Positions 33,201 through 41,955 of a stretch of DNA of 64,000 bases are shown here, one piece after another. Below the pieces are notes generated by a model that was not told the origin of the DNA, did not search any database, and saw only the letters and a program-made list of their open reading frames with translations. The DNA is from Sweltsa coloradensis. Its lineage: Eukaryota; Arthropoda; Insecta; Plecoptera; Chloroperlidae. Made by a program: the position numbers and the translations under genes. The stretch lies in contig JAMZAV010000317.1 of NCBI GenBank assembly GCA_024449915.1, forward strand, positions 875,501-939,500, given 5' to 3'. How positions within the stretch are numbered: position 1 is the first letter of the stretch; every line of letters starts with the position of its first letter.

Positions 33201-36076
33201 TTTTGGCTTAGGAATTTTACCAATGGGGATAACCTCTGCAACTAGCCATTCTTTTGGTACCTTACCAGACCAAATTGACTGGTTTATTATGCCTCCCTCT
33301 ATTTTAAGTCTTTTTCAATAATAATGTTGATATTCCCTCTTCCGTCCCTTTCTTGTTTGGCATTTTAAGTATAATGCGGCGAAGTTTGCTCAGAGTTATC
33401 ACTTAAAAATCCGAAAGTATATTTTTATTTATGCCGTCATTATTATCCATATTAATTATTATCCCTTCAAGTACTGTAGGCCCATCTTCAGTTCTCAAAT
33501 TCTCAGCATTACCCGCATCTACTAGCGGCGTACCAATACTGTGAACAATGTCCTGTATACTACTTATGTAATAATGATTGAACTTTACAGAACTACTTAC
33601 ATTGTCACTGTTATTTTGAAACACAATATTATCTTTACAGTAATTATTTCCTTTAGTCCCTTATACTCTCTTTAACACTTTCCACATACCCCTAGGGTCA
33701 TCTCTTGCATTATCAATCTTCTCCTGATAGTACTTACTTTTCTCCCTCCTAAGAACATACACAAACTTATTTCTATATCCCTTATACTCATCCCAATCCT
33801 CATTAGCATGAGTCAACTGAGCCTTGATGTACATGTCATCCCTCAACCTTTGATACCTTTGCACTTCATTATTAAACCAAGGATTTGCCCTTAATTTGTT
33901 GTCTACAGTGATGAGCTTCTTAGGAGCAACTGTATTTAAACATTCCACCATACATGTAACATATTCACTAGCCAACAAATCAACATCATTCCTTTCATAA
34001 TTCCAATCTTTTTCCAGCAACATTTCATTGATAAAATCATAATCCACATCCTCAAGTTTACGTCTTACCCATGCTTTCTCTATTTCTACTTTATTTTTCA
34101 ACTCTTTTGAACCTACATTTATTTGTAATAATTTATGATCTGATATCGTTGGTCTGGATCTTACTTTAACTTGGGTTTGTGTGTCCCTAGAGATAACTAG
34201 ATCAATTAGACTCATGCTATCCTTGGTCACTCTAGTGTAACTTTTTACCATCTGATGAAAACCAGATCTTTGTATTATATTTTTTAAAGCACTGCTATAA
34301 GTTGACACCACCTTCATATTTATGTTAAAATCACCAATGCACAAGAATTGCCCTGCAACGTTAGTCACATCATCAAATACCAATCCAATAAAATTCAAAA
34401 ACTCAACATTTGATGAATTAGGTGAGCGATAAACCACAGCAATGTGAACACTGCCAATTTTTAAACCCATAGCCCACCACTTAAGCCCTTCACTAACATT
34501 ATAAAGCACAGTATACTTAATTCCCTCCTTTATATATATTGTTACACCACCTGTGTGCCTAGACGTTGATAGTACATTTTCCATATGATAACCCTTGACA
34601 CTAATTTCACTATCATCAATATTCTCTGTCACATGCGTTTCCGTTAAGCATAACATAACGGGAGCTTCCCTCACCATAAGATTATACACCTTGTCAAAAT
34701 TGCCTGTTAATCCTTGAATATTACAGCTCAATATTTTATCGTCCACCCCTAACCTCTATTTCACATAACAGATTTTACTTTCCTGACTTTTAACGATCCT
34801 TTTCAAGTTTTCGCAGTATTTGCTACCAACCTCATGATCAGTATGCAAATTTACACCATACCTTGTATTGGAATGCCTACAATTTGTACACGTAGGGTAT
34901 TTTGAATTGCACTGGTAAATCGAGTGCCCCACCTCTCCGCAGTAGCCACACGTTTGAGTCCACTTGCATTCCTTTTGGTAATGTCCATACCTTGAGCACT
35001 TATAGCATTTTATGACATGTACGTAATCCTGTAACCTAAATCTCTCCCATTCTATGCTTATTGCACCTTGTTCCAGCAGTAAGTCTCTAGATCCCGGATC
35101 TGTTTCAATTACTAGTTTTTGCACATAATTGTTAGCACTAATCTTCACGTACACTATTTTAACACTGCATTCCTCATTTTCCTCTCTCAATTTATTTTGG
35201 ACTTTAATCTTCTCTATCAACTCCTCTTTGTCACCACTTTGTATGTTTATTCCTAACACATTAAGTCTTGGATTCCTCACACTTGGAAAAGTTGTTTCGT
35301 AAGTATCACCCATTGTCTCTTCCACCTTATCTTGTACGATTTTCAGGGACTCATTATCCTTGCACTCTAAAATGATTCCACCTTCACTTACTTCCTTCAC
35401 CACTCGCACCCCCACAGCCAGTTCAACTGGGTTAATACTCGACACCAATTTCTTCCTCGTATCTGCACTCTTATGGTTTTCATTCAGCTGATTCCCCTTC
35501 GGTCTCACAATGATCAGTTTATGTCCATCATAAGGTTAGAAATAAACATTACTCCATTTGAAATGGATTATAATAACGCTCAATATTCGTGTCGGAATCG
35601 AAATCAAATGAAATCCACGAATCAAATAACAAACTTTATACTTTTGCCCTCCATCTTCAGGTTTCAACTTTTTGTCAACTACCACATCTGATGTTTACAC
35701 TGACCGTTTTCGTACTAAAAGCCAATTAATTTCAGTTTTATTATGTAAAATCATGTAAGGCACACTTACTATAAGAAGAAATCAAAAATAATGGCGCTTT
35801 TCCATTTATAATGAAGAACATACCAAACAAAATGCGTACAAAATTGTAAAGGACATCTACAACTACAACAAAATAAACAATAGGCTTCCGGTCTCGGCTG
35901 TCAAAGTGGACACCGGGCAATACTTTTTTAGCATTTCGAAACGAAACTTTTGATACATGTGGCTTGCCTGTACTCAAACTGTTTAGCAGGGGGGAAAATG
36001 ACTTCGACAGCTTCGGGCTATAGTAACTTACCGCGCATATGAGCAGAGCTGCTAGTACGTTGAAGGTGGTCGCCAT
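11015..36076 (-). CDS. Secreted Thr-rich C-type lectin-like protein, copy B (six exons, 456 aa)
   Basis: Exons: 36,032-36,076 (signal peptide [15 protein letters not shown]), 30,810-30,908 (linker), 30,012-30,252 (six cysteines, sushi-like, one NFT sequon), 23,223-23,755 (Thr-rich), 22,187-22,454 (CTLD first half, with WVGV) and 11,015-11,199 (CTLD second half, FTWGPGQPW to FICEKLQS and stop). Every junction is GT-AG. Lengths 45, 99, 241, 533, 268 and 185 sum to 1,371, exactly 457 codons. The CTLD keeps four cysteines (ERC, DDC, HQC, FIC) but lacks clear EPN/QPD and WND calcium-sugar motifs, so sugar binding is uncertain. Relative to copy C, exon 4 lacks one base and exon 5 gains one, so about 20 residues around the junction are out of register while the rest stays in frame. 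The last intron is about 11 kb and includes poor-quality sequence. No Ser/Thr protease or other enzyme domain is seen; an extracellular binding or mucosal role is inference. Confidence 0.85.
11170..11262 (-). repeat. Two-unit 52-bp repeat spanning the copy B last-exon splice acceptor
   Basis: The word TGAACAAGGGTATAGCGGAC starts at 11,170 (inside exon 6) and again at 11,222, a period of 52. The second unit therefore duplicates the first 30 bases of exon 6 plus its acceptor upstream of the real one. Copy C has expanded the same unit to about nine. Confidence 0.85.
11441..11689. mobile_element. Small inverted-repeat element with Helentron-like ends
   Basis: The left end starts CTAGGAAAACACC. 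The right end contains CTCACTCGTCTAACAACGAC followed by TTTTCTTAG, the degraded inverse of the left end. A better copy lies at 42,581-42,859. It is followed at once by a tRNA-derived SINE-like head. Confidence 0.5.
11690..11770 (+). repeat. tRNA-derived SINE-like head
   Basis: Resembles the tRNA-like sequence at 42,857 and 59,547: an A-box-like CTAGTTAGCTAATGCGCC and a B-box-like TGTTCAATACCC. Sequence quality starts to fall here, so the copy is hard to read. It is not a functional tRNA gene. Confidence 0.45.
12187..12242. repeat. Long T homopolymer
   Basis: More than 50 consecutive T bases. The length is unreliable because it lies in poor-quality sequence. Confidence 0.8.
19000..19340 (+). 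repeat. Degraded copy of a 330-bp repeat unit
   Basis: Follows 20,320-20,560 in the same orientation (GCCATTAGTTTT, TTTAGAATGTC, GATAAGTAG words) but with inflated homopolymer runs. It is useful as an internal control for the quality problem. Confidence 0.6.
19878..20590. repeat. Inverted repeat with about 300-bp arms
   Basis: The left arm (19,878-20,172) runs from CCATGGTAACC through CACTACTTATCGGATC to GATCCGAGCCTCCG. The right arm (about 20,305-20,590) is its reverse complement, ending at GGTTACCATGGCAAC-type words. Between them lie an A run and CGCTCGCTTCGCTCGCTTAA. A further partial copy joins on the right arm's left side. No coding frame is present; an unidentified non-autonomous element is likely. 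Confidence 0.65.
21165..21193 (+). repeat. AAT microsatellite
   Basis: About ten uninterrupted AAT units. Confidence 0.9.
21300..21395. repeat. End fragment of a dispersed repeat
   Basis: The stretch with CACACAGACTCACAGAATAA, GCGCCGTTTGAGTTGAATGG and CGCTCCCTCGTTTAATAAAC matches 43,370-43,445 and, more loosely, 60,800-60,885. In the full copies it forms one end of a roughly 860-bp repeat. Confidence 0.65.
21900..22026 (-). other. Conserved 127-base intronic cassette with splice-like edges (copy B)
   Basis: On the minus strand it follows CTACTCAG and ends at CAG before GTACAC, like an acceptor and a donor. In the phase left by exon 5 it is open and reads through [20 protein letters not shown] to a TGA shortly after the donor. 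The partner at 45,890-46,016 has the same edges and differs at about four positions in the surrounding 170 bases, while flanking intron is visibly more diverged. Splicing it in would shift exon 6 out of frame, so if used it would be an alternative last exon or poison exon. A plus-strand frame is also open. No family is recognised. Confidence 0.35.
23223..23755 (-). repeat. Thr-rich mucin-like repeat exon of copy B
   Basis: Exon 4. An N-terminal Lys/Thr part ([20 protein letters not shown]) is followed by irregular units of TTTT-runs separated by AAPGAP, AAPGAS or SDPGAP. This is a typical heavily O-glycosylated stalk between two folded domains. Unit number and the Val/Ala choice in the TTTTVTTTT unit differ from copy C. 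The antisense Val-rich frame is a shadow of the same repeat. Confidence 0.85.
23814..23915. mobile_element. Short foldback MITE (copy B)
   Basis: Imperfect inverted repeats run from GTATTCCGACGT to GCATCGGAATAC, with AGCCAATCAGCG facing CGCTCATTGGCT. The 102-base hairpin is shared with copy C (47,850-47,952), so it predates the duplication. Confidence 0.55.
24551..25559. mobile_element. Non-autonomous hAT-like element, 1,009 bp
   Basis: The ends are CAGGGTCCACTAGATAC and its inverse GTATCTAGTGGACCCTG, with similarity continuing through GCTGCTGTAAG. GTGTAGC flanks both sides (24,544-24,550 and 25,560-25,566), 7 bases of a probable 8-base target duplication. A 74-base internal tandem duplication lies at about 24,630-24,777. 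It is absent from copy C. No transposase frame is seen. Confidence 0.75.
25567..26740. other. Intron 3 of copy B, mostly unannotated
   Basis: No exon is seen. The segment at about 26,600-26,755 (ACACATTCTGTTTCAGATAA to AAGATGGCCGTTTGTTTACA) resembles the right part of the hAT-like element at 25,400-25,505, so it is probably a remnant of a related element. Confidence 0.45.
26745..27030 (-). mobile_element. Helentron-like 3' region, inverted partner of 29,690-29,946
   Basis: On the minus strand it carries GCTCATCCATCAACGCGACT and an AACGC...GCGTT hairpin. The body (microsatellite-like GACGACAATGAC stretch, then CCGAGAACCGACACGCGCCT on the plus strand) is the reverse complement of 29,690-29,946. 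The two copies face each other across the Penelope-like element. Confidence 0.5.
27049..27100. repeat. Perfect 22-bp hairpin
   Basis: GACTTGTTGCCTTGGGCCTG continues to TC at 27,070. After the 8-base loop TGCGAGTG, an exact reverse complement occupies 27,079-27,100. It lies 18 bases before a hammerhead-like motif. Confidence 0.9.
27118..27156 (+). ncRNA. Hammerhead-ribozyme-like motif (Penelope-associated type)
   Basis: CTGAAGA matches the CUGANGA core, followed by a stem GGAGAA / TTCTCC with a 6-base loop, then GAAAC and GTC. Penelope-like elements are known to carry such motifs. A degenerate counterpart lies on the minus strand at 27,341-27,377 (stem GTCTG / CAGAC, then GAAACGTC, with the first core box mutated). 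Helix III is very short, so activity is doubtful. Confidence 0.45.
27579..28890 (-). pseudogene. Penelope-like element, RT plus GIY-YIG endonuclease, broken
   Basis: Read right to left: an RT part with AHMGSPPSPAIANLF; a position where RYV should be followed by the DD catalytic pair but reads RYVGL because of a small deletion; then FLDYLNGIHSNIHCAMEVES and SLAFLDVLI; a frameshift near the KPTHT-like stretch (about 28,390); and a 155-residue frame (27,819-28,286) with VKGTTDVKGRIL and the GIY-YIG core VYEVPCGDCDQTYIGQTGRR. The C-terminal end is at 27,579-27,797. The domain order is that of Penelope-like retroelements. With the YVDD site and frame lost it cannot be active. It is absent from the matching intron of copy C. 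Confidence 0.85.
28901..29480. other. Intron 3 of copy B between mobile elements, nothing recognised
   Basis: May include the eroded 5' part of the Penelope-like element near 28,900-29,000. No further structure was supported. Confidence 0.35.
29480..29946 (+). mobile_element. Helentron-like 3' region beside copy B exon 3
   Basis: Ends CATCCATCAACGCGGCTGAG, then GCGGCCTAG with T next (CTAG at 29,943-29,946), 66 bases from exon 3. Copy C has the same end (CTAG at 49,871-49,874) at the same distance from its exon 3, so the insertion predates the duplication. The left part has CGATTTTCCCCGATTTTTTA-type sequence typical of the family; the 5' end is not clear. Confidence 0.55.
31862..34746 (-). 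pseudogene. LINE ORF2, endonuclease and reverse transcriptase, broken
   Basis: The endonuclease part (33,661-34,746) has SCNIQGL, LTETHV, YRSPNS, GDFNI and SDHKLLQI motifs in APE order. An in-frame TAA at 33,661-33,663 interrupts it. The RT part (32,508-33,173, another frame) keeps [36 protein letters not shown] and FADDS. The C-terminal part (31,862-32,314, third frame) ends NGLSKSLKDEV...VLKEIW. At least one nonsense change and two frameshifts mean it is not translatable as one protein, although the catalytic residues seen are still present. Confidence 0.85.
34756..35508 (-). CDS. LINE ORF1, gag-like zinc-knuckle protein
   Basis: An uninterrupted 250-residue frame. The C-terminal half carries zinc knuckles CYKCSRYGHYQKEC and CGYCGEVGHSIYQC, and then a CTNC-led cysteine/histidine cluster. 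The N-terminal half is charged and resembles the RNA-binding part of Jockey/I-type ORF1 proteins. It stops 9 bases before ORF2. Known ORF1 proteins coat the element RNA. It is intact while ORF2 is broken. Confidence 0.8.
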   Translation of the reverse strand: MRPKGNQLNENHKSADTRKKLVSSINPVELAVGVRVVKEVSEGGIILECKDNESLKIVQDKVEETMGDTYETTFPSVRNPRLNVLGINIQSGDKEELIEKIKVQNKLREENEECSVKIVYVKISANNYVQKLVIETDPGSRDLLLEQGAISIEWERFRLQDYVHVIKCYKCSRYGHYQKECKWTQTCGYCGEVGHSIYQCNSKYPTCTNCRHSNTRYGVNLHTDHEVGSKYCENLKRIVKSQESKICYVK

Positions 36077-36135
36077 GGCTTCTTACTGCACCAGCTTCTG
36101 AAGAGGTAATGCGACCAGAACCTAATGTCAGGGAG

Positions 36136-36143
36136 CTTATATC
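36136..36143 (-). promoter_or_regulatory. TATA-like box of copy B
   Basis: The minus strand reads GATATAAG, about 60 bases 5' of the start codon. A and B/C differ by a roughly 30-base segment between ATG and this site. Confidence 0.45.
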
Positions 36144-36289
36144 TACTTTTCTTCACGGATGTCCTTCATAAAACTTCCTCAGATTATTTCGAGATCAGGA
36201 TATGTTATTGCATAATTATCAAGCAGAGCAATCTTTTCGATCGCACTACTAGATTGATGAAAGGTCGATGTTTCGTGGATAACAAAGGA

Positions 36290-36325
36290 CATCCGTTTCC
36301 CGAATGACGTAAACCACAATCCAGG
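36290..36325 (-). promoter_or_regulatory. Conserved upstream block, copy B
   Basis: CATCCGTTTCCCGAATGACG followed by TAAACC, about 215 bases 5' of the start codon. It contains TGACGTAA. Matches copies A and C. Confidence 0.4.
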
Positions 36326-36349
36326 ATACTTTTTAAGATAACAAAACCT

Positions 36350-37800
36350 TGATATTGTCATGTTCAGGGTAGTAACTACCCTTGTTACTGGTATAGTTTC
36401 ATTGATTACTGCTTGTGACAAGACAGTGATTGCATTACGATGTCACAAGTATAAGGAAGTCGTGCTTGTTGTTGCAATGACCATTGCGCGCATGTATGAC
36501 GTACGTATGTTGCTGACAGTTTGATTATTTGTTGGTTAATGTGGCAATACCGGGTGTATTTGAATTGCTGGACTAAGCATCGTGACTTAGCTAATAGACT
36601 CGCACGCGCTCTTTCTCGGGGAACTTAGTGGCGAAAGGGTGCTGATTTTGCATTTCGACACTGCAATTGCTGCTAATTAATTTGGACTTTGATTGAACTC
36701 GGTGACTGAGGAGGCGTAAGCCCAGTTGAGTCGGGGAGTTACAATTTGACCAGCAAACGAACAAGTCGTCTTCGAGAGCGAGTTCAATGGTGCTCTGACA
36801 AAGATAATAATTGTCAAGAAGAGTAATTAGTTAGCAGTGCATTGAGAACATCGAGTATCGAATGGATTAGCCGTTCAAGAGGCAAGAAGTCAGAAGAGGG
36901 AGGAACATCGGCTTTCCCACGTCCGGGACTGAGTCACGGCTGATCCAGGACCAAACCAGAGAGGGGGGACTTAAAGTAAGACATGGTTTCATTACTATAG
37001 GTCAAGTCACTCACTATATGGGGGTTCGAACTCACGTTCAGTCAGGTATAATGCATAAGCTTAACTTAACAGGCAAATTAGGATGATTGTGGTTAAATAC
37101 AAGTGCACCTCCTTTTGTTGAGATTGTGTTCTTGTTTGTGATAATCCTCTCTATACATGTCCTAGAAAACCACCTCATTAAATACCTATCGATTTCGGTC
37201 ACTGTTGGGAAGATTAGTCCGTGTAACAAACAACAACTACGTTCCCCCAGAACAATAGTTACTTTGGTAAATAACACCTATACCAAGGGCTAATCAACCT
37301 CTCAACTCCTTAGGTGTTATTTACCAAAGTAACTATTGTAGTACCTATACCAAGGGATAATCACACACAAACAAGAACACAATCTCAACAAAAGGAGGTG
37401 CACTTGTATTTAACCACAATCATCCTAATTTGCCTGTTAAGTTAAGCTTATGCATTATACCTGACTGAACGTGAGTTCGAACCCCCATGTAGTGAGTGAC
37501 TTGACCTATAATAATGAAACCATGTCTTACTTTAAGTCCCCCCTCTCTGGTTTGGTCCTGGATCAGCCGTGACTCAGTCCCGGACGTGGGAAAGCCGATG
37601 TTCCTCCCTCTTCTGACTTCTTGCCTCTCTAACGGCTAATCCATTCGATACTCGATGTTCTCAATGAACTGCTAACTAATTACTCTTTTTGACAATTATT
37701 ATCTTTGTCAGAGCACCATTGAACTCGCTCTCGAAGACGACTTGTTCGTTAGCTGGTCAAATTGTAACTCCCCGACTCAACTGGGCTTACGCCTCCTCAT
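36350..37800. mobile_element. Copy B-specific insertion containing a giant palindrome
   Basis: In copies A and C the upstream sequence reads on from AACCTTGATAT to the ATTCAGTTT region. In B it breaks at about 36,349 and resumes at about 37,800. The insertion holds inverted repeats 36,706-37,147 and 37,354-37,799 (about 440 bases each, very few mismatches). The roughly 206-base spacer has a second inverted repeat (37,251-37,279 and 37,311-37,339). No protein is encoded. A foldback-type element is the best guess; ends and target duplication are not clear. Confidence 0.7.
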
Positions 37801-37819
37801 CGATTTTTATTCAGTTGGA

Positions 37820-38419
37820 CTAGGAAAACGCTTAAGTCCCGCCACGTTGATGGATGAGCTTTTTTGTAAGTTTTTAGTTTGTGTAGGACCACTTTTGCTT
37901 TTCAAGTGCTTTTTGAATGCATTGTAGGTGATTGTTGTCAAGTTTATATTGTTACTTGTTAATTGTTATAATAAACCTTAAAAAAACATATTAAAACCCT
38001 TATTTCTATGGATTCTGGCTAACTTTTTCAACTTTTTCTTTCAAAAGGTACTAGATCACCATAACCTTAATGTCCATGTGAAATATGAACGTTGTAGCCC
38101 CACCCGTTTGGTCAGAATCGGCCCAAATGTCACGAAAATATCGCACTAAAAATAGAAAAAAATCGTAAAATTGCGATTTTAATGAGAAATAATTTTCCGA
38201 TTGCGCTCAAAAACGTGGCAGTTCTAAGTTCAGAGATTTCGAAGGCCTCTATAAAATTTAATCGTAATTGGAGTATTGGTTTAGCCGGAATCGTGTTAAC
38301 AAACACACAATAATACAAACAGAAAAAAAGAAAGAAAGAAAAACATTCCGGATTTTTTTCTCCAGTGTAGTGAAATGGAATTTTCACTTCGCTCGCTTCG
38401 CTCACTACGCTCATCCAAT
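37820..38419 (-). mobile_element. Helentron-like non-autonomous element, copy 3
   Basis: Minus-strand 5' end TTGGATGAGCGTAGTGAGCG at 38,419; 3' end GGCGGGACTTAAGCGTTTTC then CTAG at 37,820 with T following. Length 600, matching copy 1 (599). It sits directly beside the palindromic insertion. Confidence 0.65.
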
Positions 38420-38588
38420 TAAAGAGAATGGCATAATTTTTAAAACAAAATTGAATAACTGTTCGAAACCGAGTTCATATTTCATTCATCTCATTCATTT
38501 TATTTTAAAGAACCAATTAAAAAATAGCATTGTATTTTCTATCATCACTGCTGAATGCTCTGTTTTTCAATTTATATGTGTAGGCCTA

Positions 38589-38590
<2 letters not shown>

Positions 38591-38619
<29 letters not shown>

Positions 38620-38622
38620 AAC
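38591..38622 (+). repeat. TAAA microsatellite
   Basis: Eight TAAA-type units. Confidence 0.85.
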
Positions 38623-38944
38623 TATAAAATACACCATAACATACATAACTAACTATAATATAGCGTACAATTGTAATTTTTCTACTTTTCTAACATTACC
38701 GTAAATTTGCATTTTGTATATGAAAATAATAAAAATATTATTGAATTGAATATCATTGAATTTATTGTCATTTAATGCATGATACCACTGTGGTGTAGTG
38801 TTTACACTACACACTCTTCACACTCGATTGCGCCAATCAAGCACCTCCTAAGAGCAATGGCTTCAGATTTTATGAAAAGTAAACATATAATGTGTAATGT
38901 AATAATGTAGTATACATATAAAATGTAAATACAAAATTTCAAAA

Positions 38945-39715
38945 TTAGTGCTGAAGTGGGGGGGGGGGGGGGGGCGTGCAGTGTGAACTTGCTCCCACAC
39001 CATGCACTTTCGAAGTCGATTTCTCGGAAACTTTGAATTTGAGCACAAATTCTAAAATATTGCCAAAGTGTAGCAATAATTCCTGGCAAAAATTCAGAAT
39101 CAGTGCTGGAGTAAGGTGGTGGGGCAGCGTGAACTTGCGACAACCCCCACCCCCACCCCCGTTTTCGAAATGGATTTTGCGGAAACTGTCCTGGCACTTA
39201 TTCAAAAAGATTTAACCAAAGTGAAGCACTAATTGGCATTATTTCCTGGTAAAAAATTAAAGTTATTGCCACAAATAGTCCCCCCCCCCCCCCCCCACAC
39301 ACACACTAAAATGGAAGTTGAACTCTCAAAATGTATCCGGGCACTAAATCTCAAATCTTATTGAGAACTAGTTGCTGGAAAAAATCCAGAATTTGACCTA
39401 TAATGGGGGGGGGGGGCAGCGTGAACTTGCTCCCCCCCCCCCTTTCGATGTCGATATCTCGGAAACTATCCAAACACTAATTCTCAAATTTTGCCAGAGT
39501 GTAGCACTAATTGAGCACTAATTGCTGGCAAAAATCCAGAATTTGCGCTCTCATGGGGGGGGGGGGGGCAGCGTGAACTTGGCCCCCCCACTTTTGATGT
39601 CGATATCTCGGAAACTATCCGAGCACCTATTCTCAAATTTTGCAAAACTGGAGCACTAATTGAGCACTAATTGCTGACAAAAATCCAGAATTAGTGCTAA
39701 AGTGGGGGGACGCAG
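38945..39715. repeat. Tandem repeat of about 150 bp with facing G and C tracts
   Basis: Five to six degenerate units each contain a G run, CAGCGTGAACTTG, a C run, TCGATATCTCGGAAACTATC, then AGCACTAATTGCTGGCAAAA. G runs reach 18. The G and C runs are only about 17 bases apart, so each unit can form a G:C hairpin, and each G run could form a quadruplex. Confidence 0.75.
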
Positions 39716-39754
39716 GTTCACGGGTCTAGCCAAGACGTCTGCAGCTCTCTGGAG

Positions 39755-40175
39755 GTGACGCGGCTCAGCGTTAGCGCGCCGGATTCAGGTACCTCTTCTT
39801 TACGGGAAGAATTTGTATTGAATTGTGTTCCCCCTTGTCACTGTCCATGTCATATCAACCTGTTTTGTAAGGGTATTTTGTTTTCACTTTAATTGTCTCG
39901 TAGGCGGAGTTAGCTTAGAGTGCACGGTTCACCTCAAGGTAATAAGTCGTCACGTTACGTATGCAAAAACCCCGAGAATAAAAATTATTACGTTATCGTG
40001 TAGGGAAGGAAGTTCACATAAGGGCCTAACCGCCTTAGCCAACTAGACCACCGAGACGACAATACAGAAGGTAAATAGTTCTCGATTGTCTAGTTTGCTA
40101 AGGCGTCCACCCGGAAAGTGGGAGCCTCGGGTTCGAACCCCCATCGGGATGGAATTTTTAATTTCTGGAATGTTC
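39755..40175. repeat. tRNA-derived SINE-like heads in opposite orientations
   Basis: The minus strand at about 40,020-40,062 reads GGTGGTCTAGTTGGCTAAGG, an A-box-like head. The plus strand at 40,091-40,140 has TAGTTTGCTAAGGCG and a B box GGTTCGAACCC. A weaker GTTAGCGCGCC head lies at 39,770. None folds as a full tRNA gene. Confidence 0.5.
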
Positions 40176-41955
40176 TAAATATTAACAATCCACCTACGGG
40201 AGTGTTTCCCGACCATCCAAATTACGAAGTACAAGAAATTAGTTATAGGAATTAAACCATGCTCATTCAAGCCTAGCAATATTCAGTGTACCTTCAAAAT
40301 ATCTCCTCAGTTTTTAATGTAATACATCCAATTAGCTGTGGTGGTGTTTTTTGTCAGATGATTGTATTTTGTAAATAATAACATAGAGTTGAAACTTTCC
40401 AACATATTCCTACCTATATGATCAGTGTAAAAGTTCAGAGCTATTACGTAATATTATAATCTCCTCTGCAGTTGAGACAGAATTATGAATTTGTCTCGAT
40501 CTGGCGCATTTCAGAATCCATAGCTGATACTTCTGATAAATGAAGGTGTTCATTTTAACATCACATTAAAAGTATTTGTTTTTTAATTAAAACCATAAAC
40601 AACTGATAGAAGAAGGGAATTACAAAGGGAGTTAGGCAGGATCAGGCTGTATTTGTTGTTGGTTGTATAAAATAATCAGTCCGAGTAGACGCTGCAAGAT
40701 AATATATAATACAAAGATTCACTTTACAATATTATACTGTTTGTACATATTAACTTACTTAAGTGGTTTTACCTTTCCGAAAAATACCAGTCAACGTATT
40801 AAGTTATTAGATATCAAATCTAAACAAACATTATTCAAAATTAAAGAAAAATTAATTGAATGAAAACAACAAAATCACTGTTGTTTAGTAAATATTCGGG
40901 AAAACATTCAACGGAGTTAAAATTTTCAAGAAAACTTTTACTTTTTGTATTTGATATTTGATGTAAAAGGTGATCCACTGTATCATTTCGAATGCCAACG
41001 TCATAACTGATCGAGCAATTTGGGTTTTAAAGCCGTAAGACGTGTTAATCTGAGCTAGTATAAGTTAAGTTTTAAATTAAAATTTCTCTGGAAAATGGCC
41101 CAAGATGCCTCTTCAGTTGTCTTAACAATGAATTTATGAAAATTGGACTATTGTAAAGGGATGTCCGAAGGCTATTAAGAGGGCTCAATCCCTTGCATTT
41201 GCATTAACAATTGAAGAAAAAAATCTCGCACAATACTTTCAATTTTGGAATGCAGTTGGCGGGATTCGAACCGGGGATCACTAGAATCAGAGTCTAGCCA
41301 TTTAAGCTTGAGCCAACACTATCGGTTTTGCTTACGAAATATTATTGCGTTTGACTTCCTACGTTTTGTGTAGATTAGCCATTTGCATCTTATCAAAATC
41401 CTAGCACTGCATAGCGTCCGAAGGCAGTACCTTATTGCACACACACAGCATTTAATGCTATGGAATAACATGCGGTTCCCATGCCTGTCAATTAATCATG
41501 CCCGAGCCTACGCAATGCTAAGTAGGCCATACTCAACTGAGGACTATACAGCTATTCCAGTGGTCCTGGCCGATATGTAGCAAAAGTTGTGTTAACTTAA
41601 TTTTACTGCACTTTAGTGTAATATTAACGACAAATATTAAAATTTGATTTTAAGGCTAGAGGAGCCCATTATAAAACTCACAATTTACAGACCTTTTTTT
41701 GGTACCATGGTGTAAGAAGCCGAAAAAATATTTAATTTTAACACGGTCTAGTTGCATCTGACACTAGCCTTGCAATAGCAATGACCGTAAGCGTACATCA
41801 CGTTGGCAATATATCACCATAGTGTTTTGTTTCTATATGAAAAACAAATTTACCCCAGAAGTGATCACAATTTCTGAACTCTGGTCAGGCGTCAGTATCG
41901 GAATGTTATGTGCGTGGAGACATTCTTAACATCTATGTCATACATGTGTGATAAA

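Larger units (their letters stand above)
31720..35570 (-). mobile_element. LINE with two ORFs, inserted in copy B intron 1
   Basis: Contains a gag-like ORF1 (34,756-35,508), an APE endonuclease-RT ORF2 (31,862-34,746, broken) and a 3' end with a short TACT-type microsatellite (about 31,720-31,735). Copy C lacks it: intron sequence around 31,430 and 35,578 is nearly contiguous there (about 51,345-51,370). The two-ORF plan, CCHC ORF1 and microsatellite tail suggest a Jockey- or CR1-related clade; the clade is not resolved. Confidence 0.85.
9165..36349. repeat. Segmental duplication, arm 1 (contains copy B)
   Basis: Collinear in direct orientation with 40,238-52,150. The anchors include the 3' flank (GCTCATTCAAGCCTAGCA at about 9,190 and 40,261), all six exons, intron sequence and the promoter. 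The arm is longer than its partner because of insertions: poor-quality sequence near 12-20 kb, a hAT-like element, a Penelope-like element and a LINE. Confidence 0.85.

Noticed and set aside
40085..40150. tRNA gene from A- and B-box matches (also 42,857, 45,351 and 59,547)
   Set aside because: No complete cloverleaf with paired acceptor stem; the copies are dispersed with repeat flanks, as expected for SINE heads.
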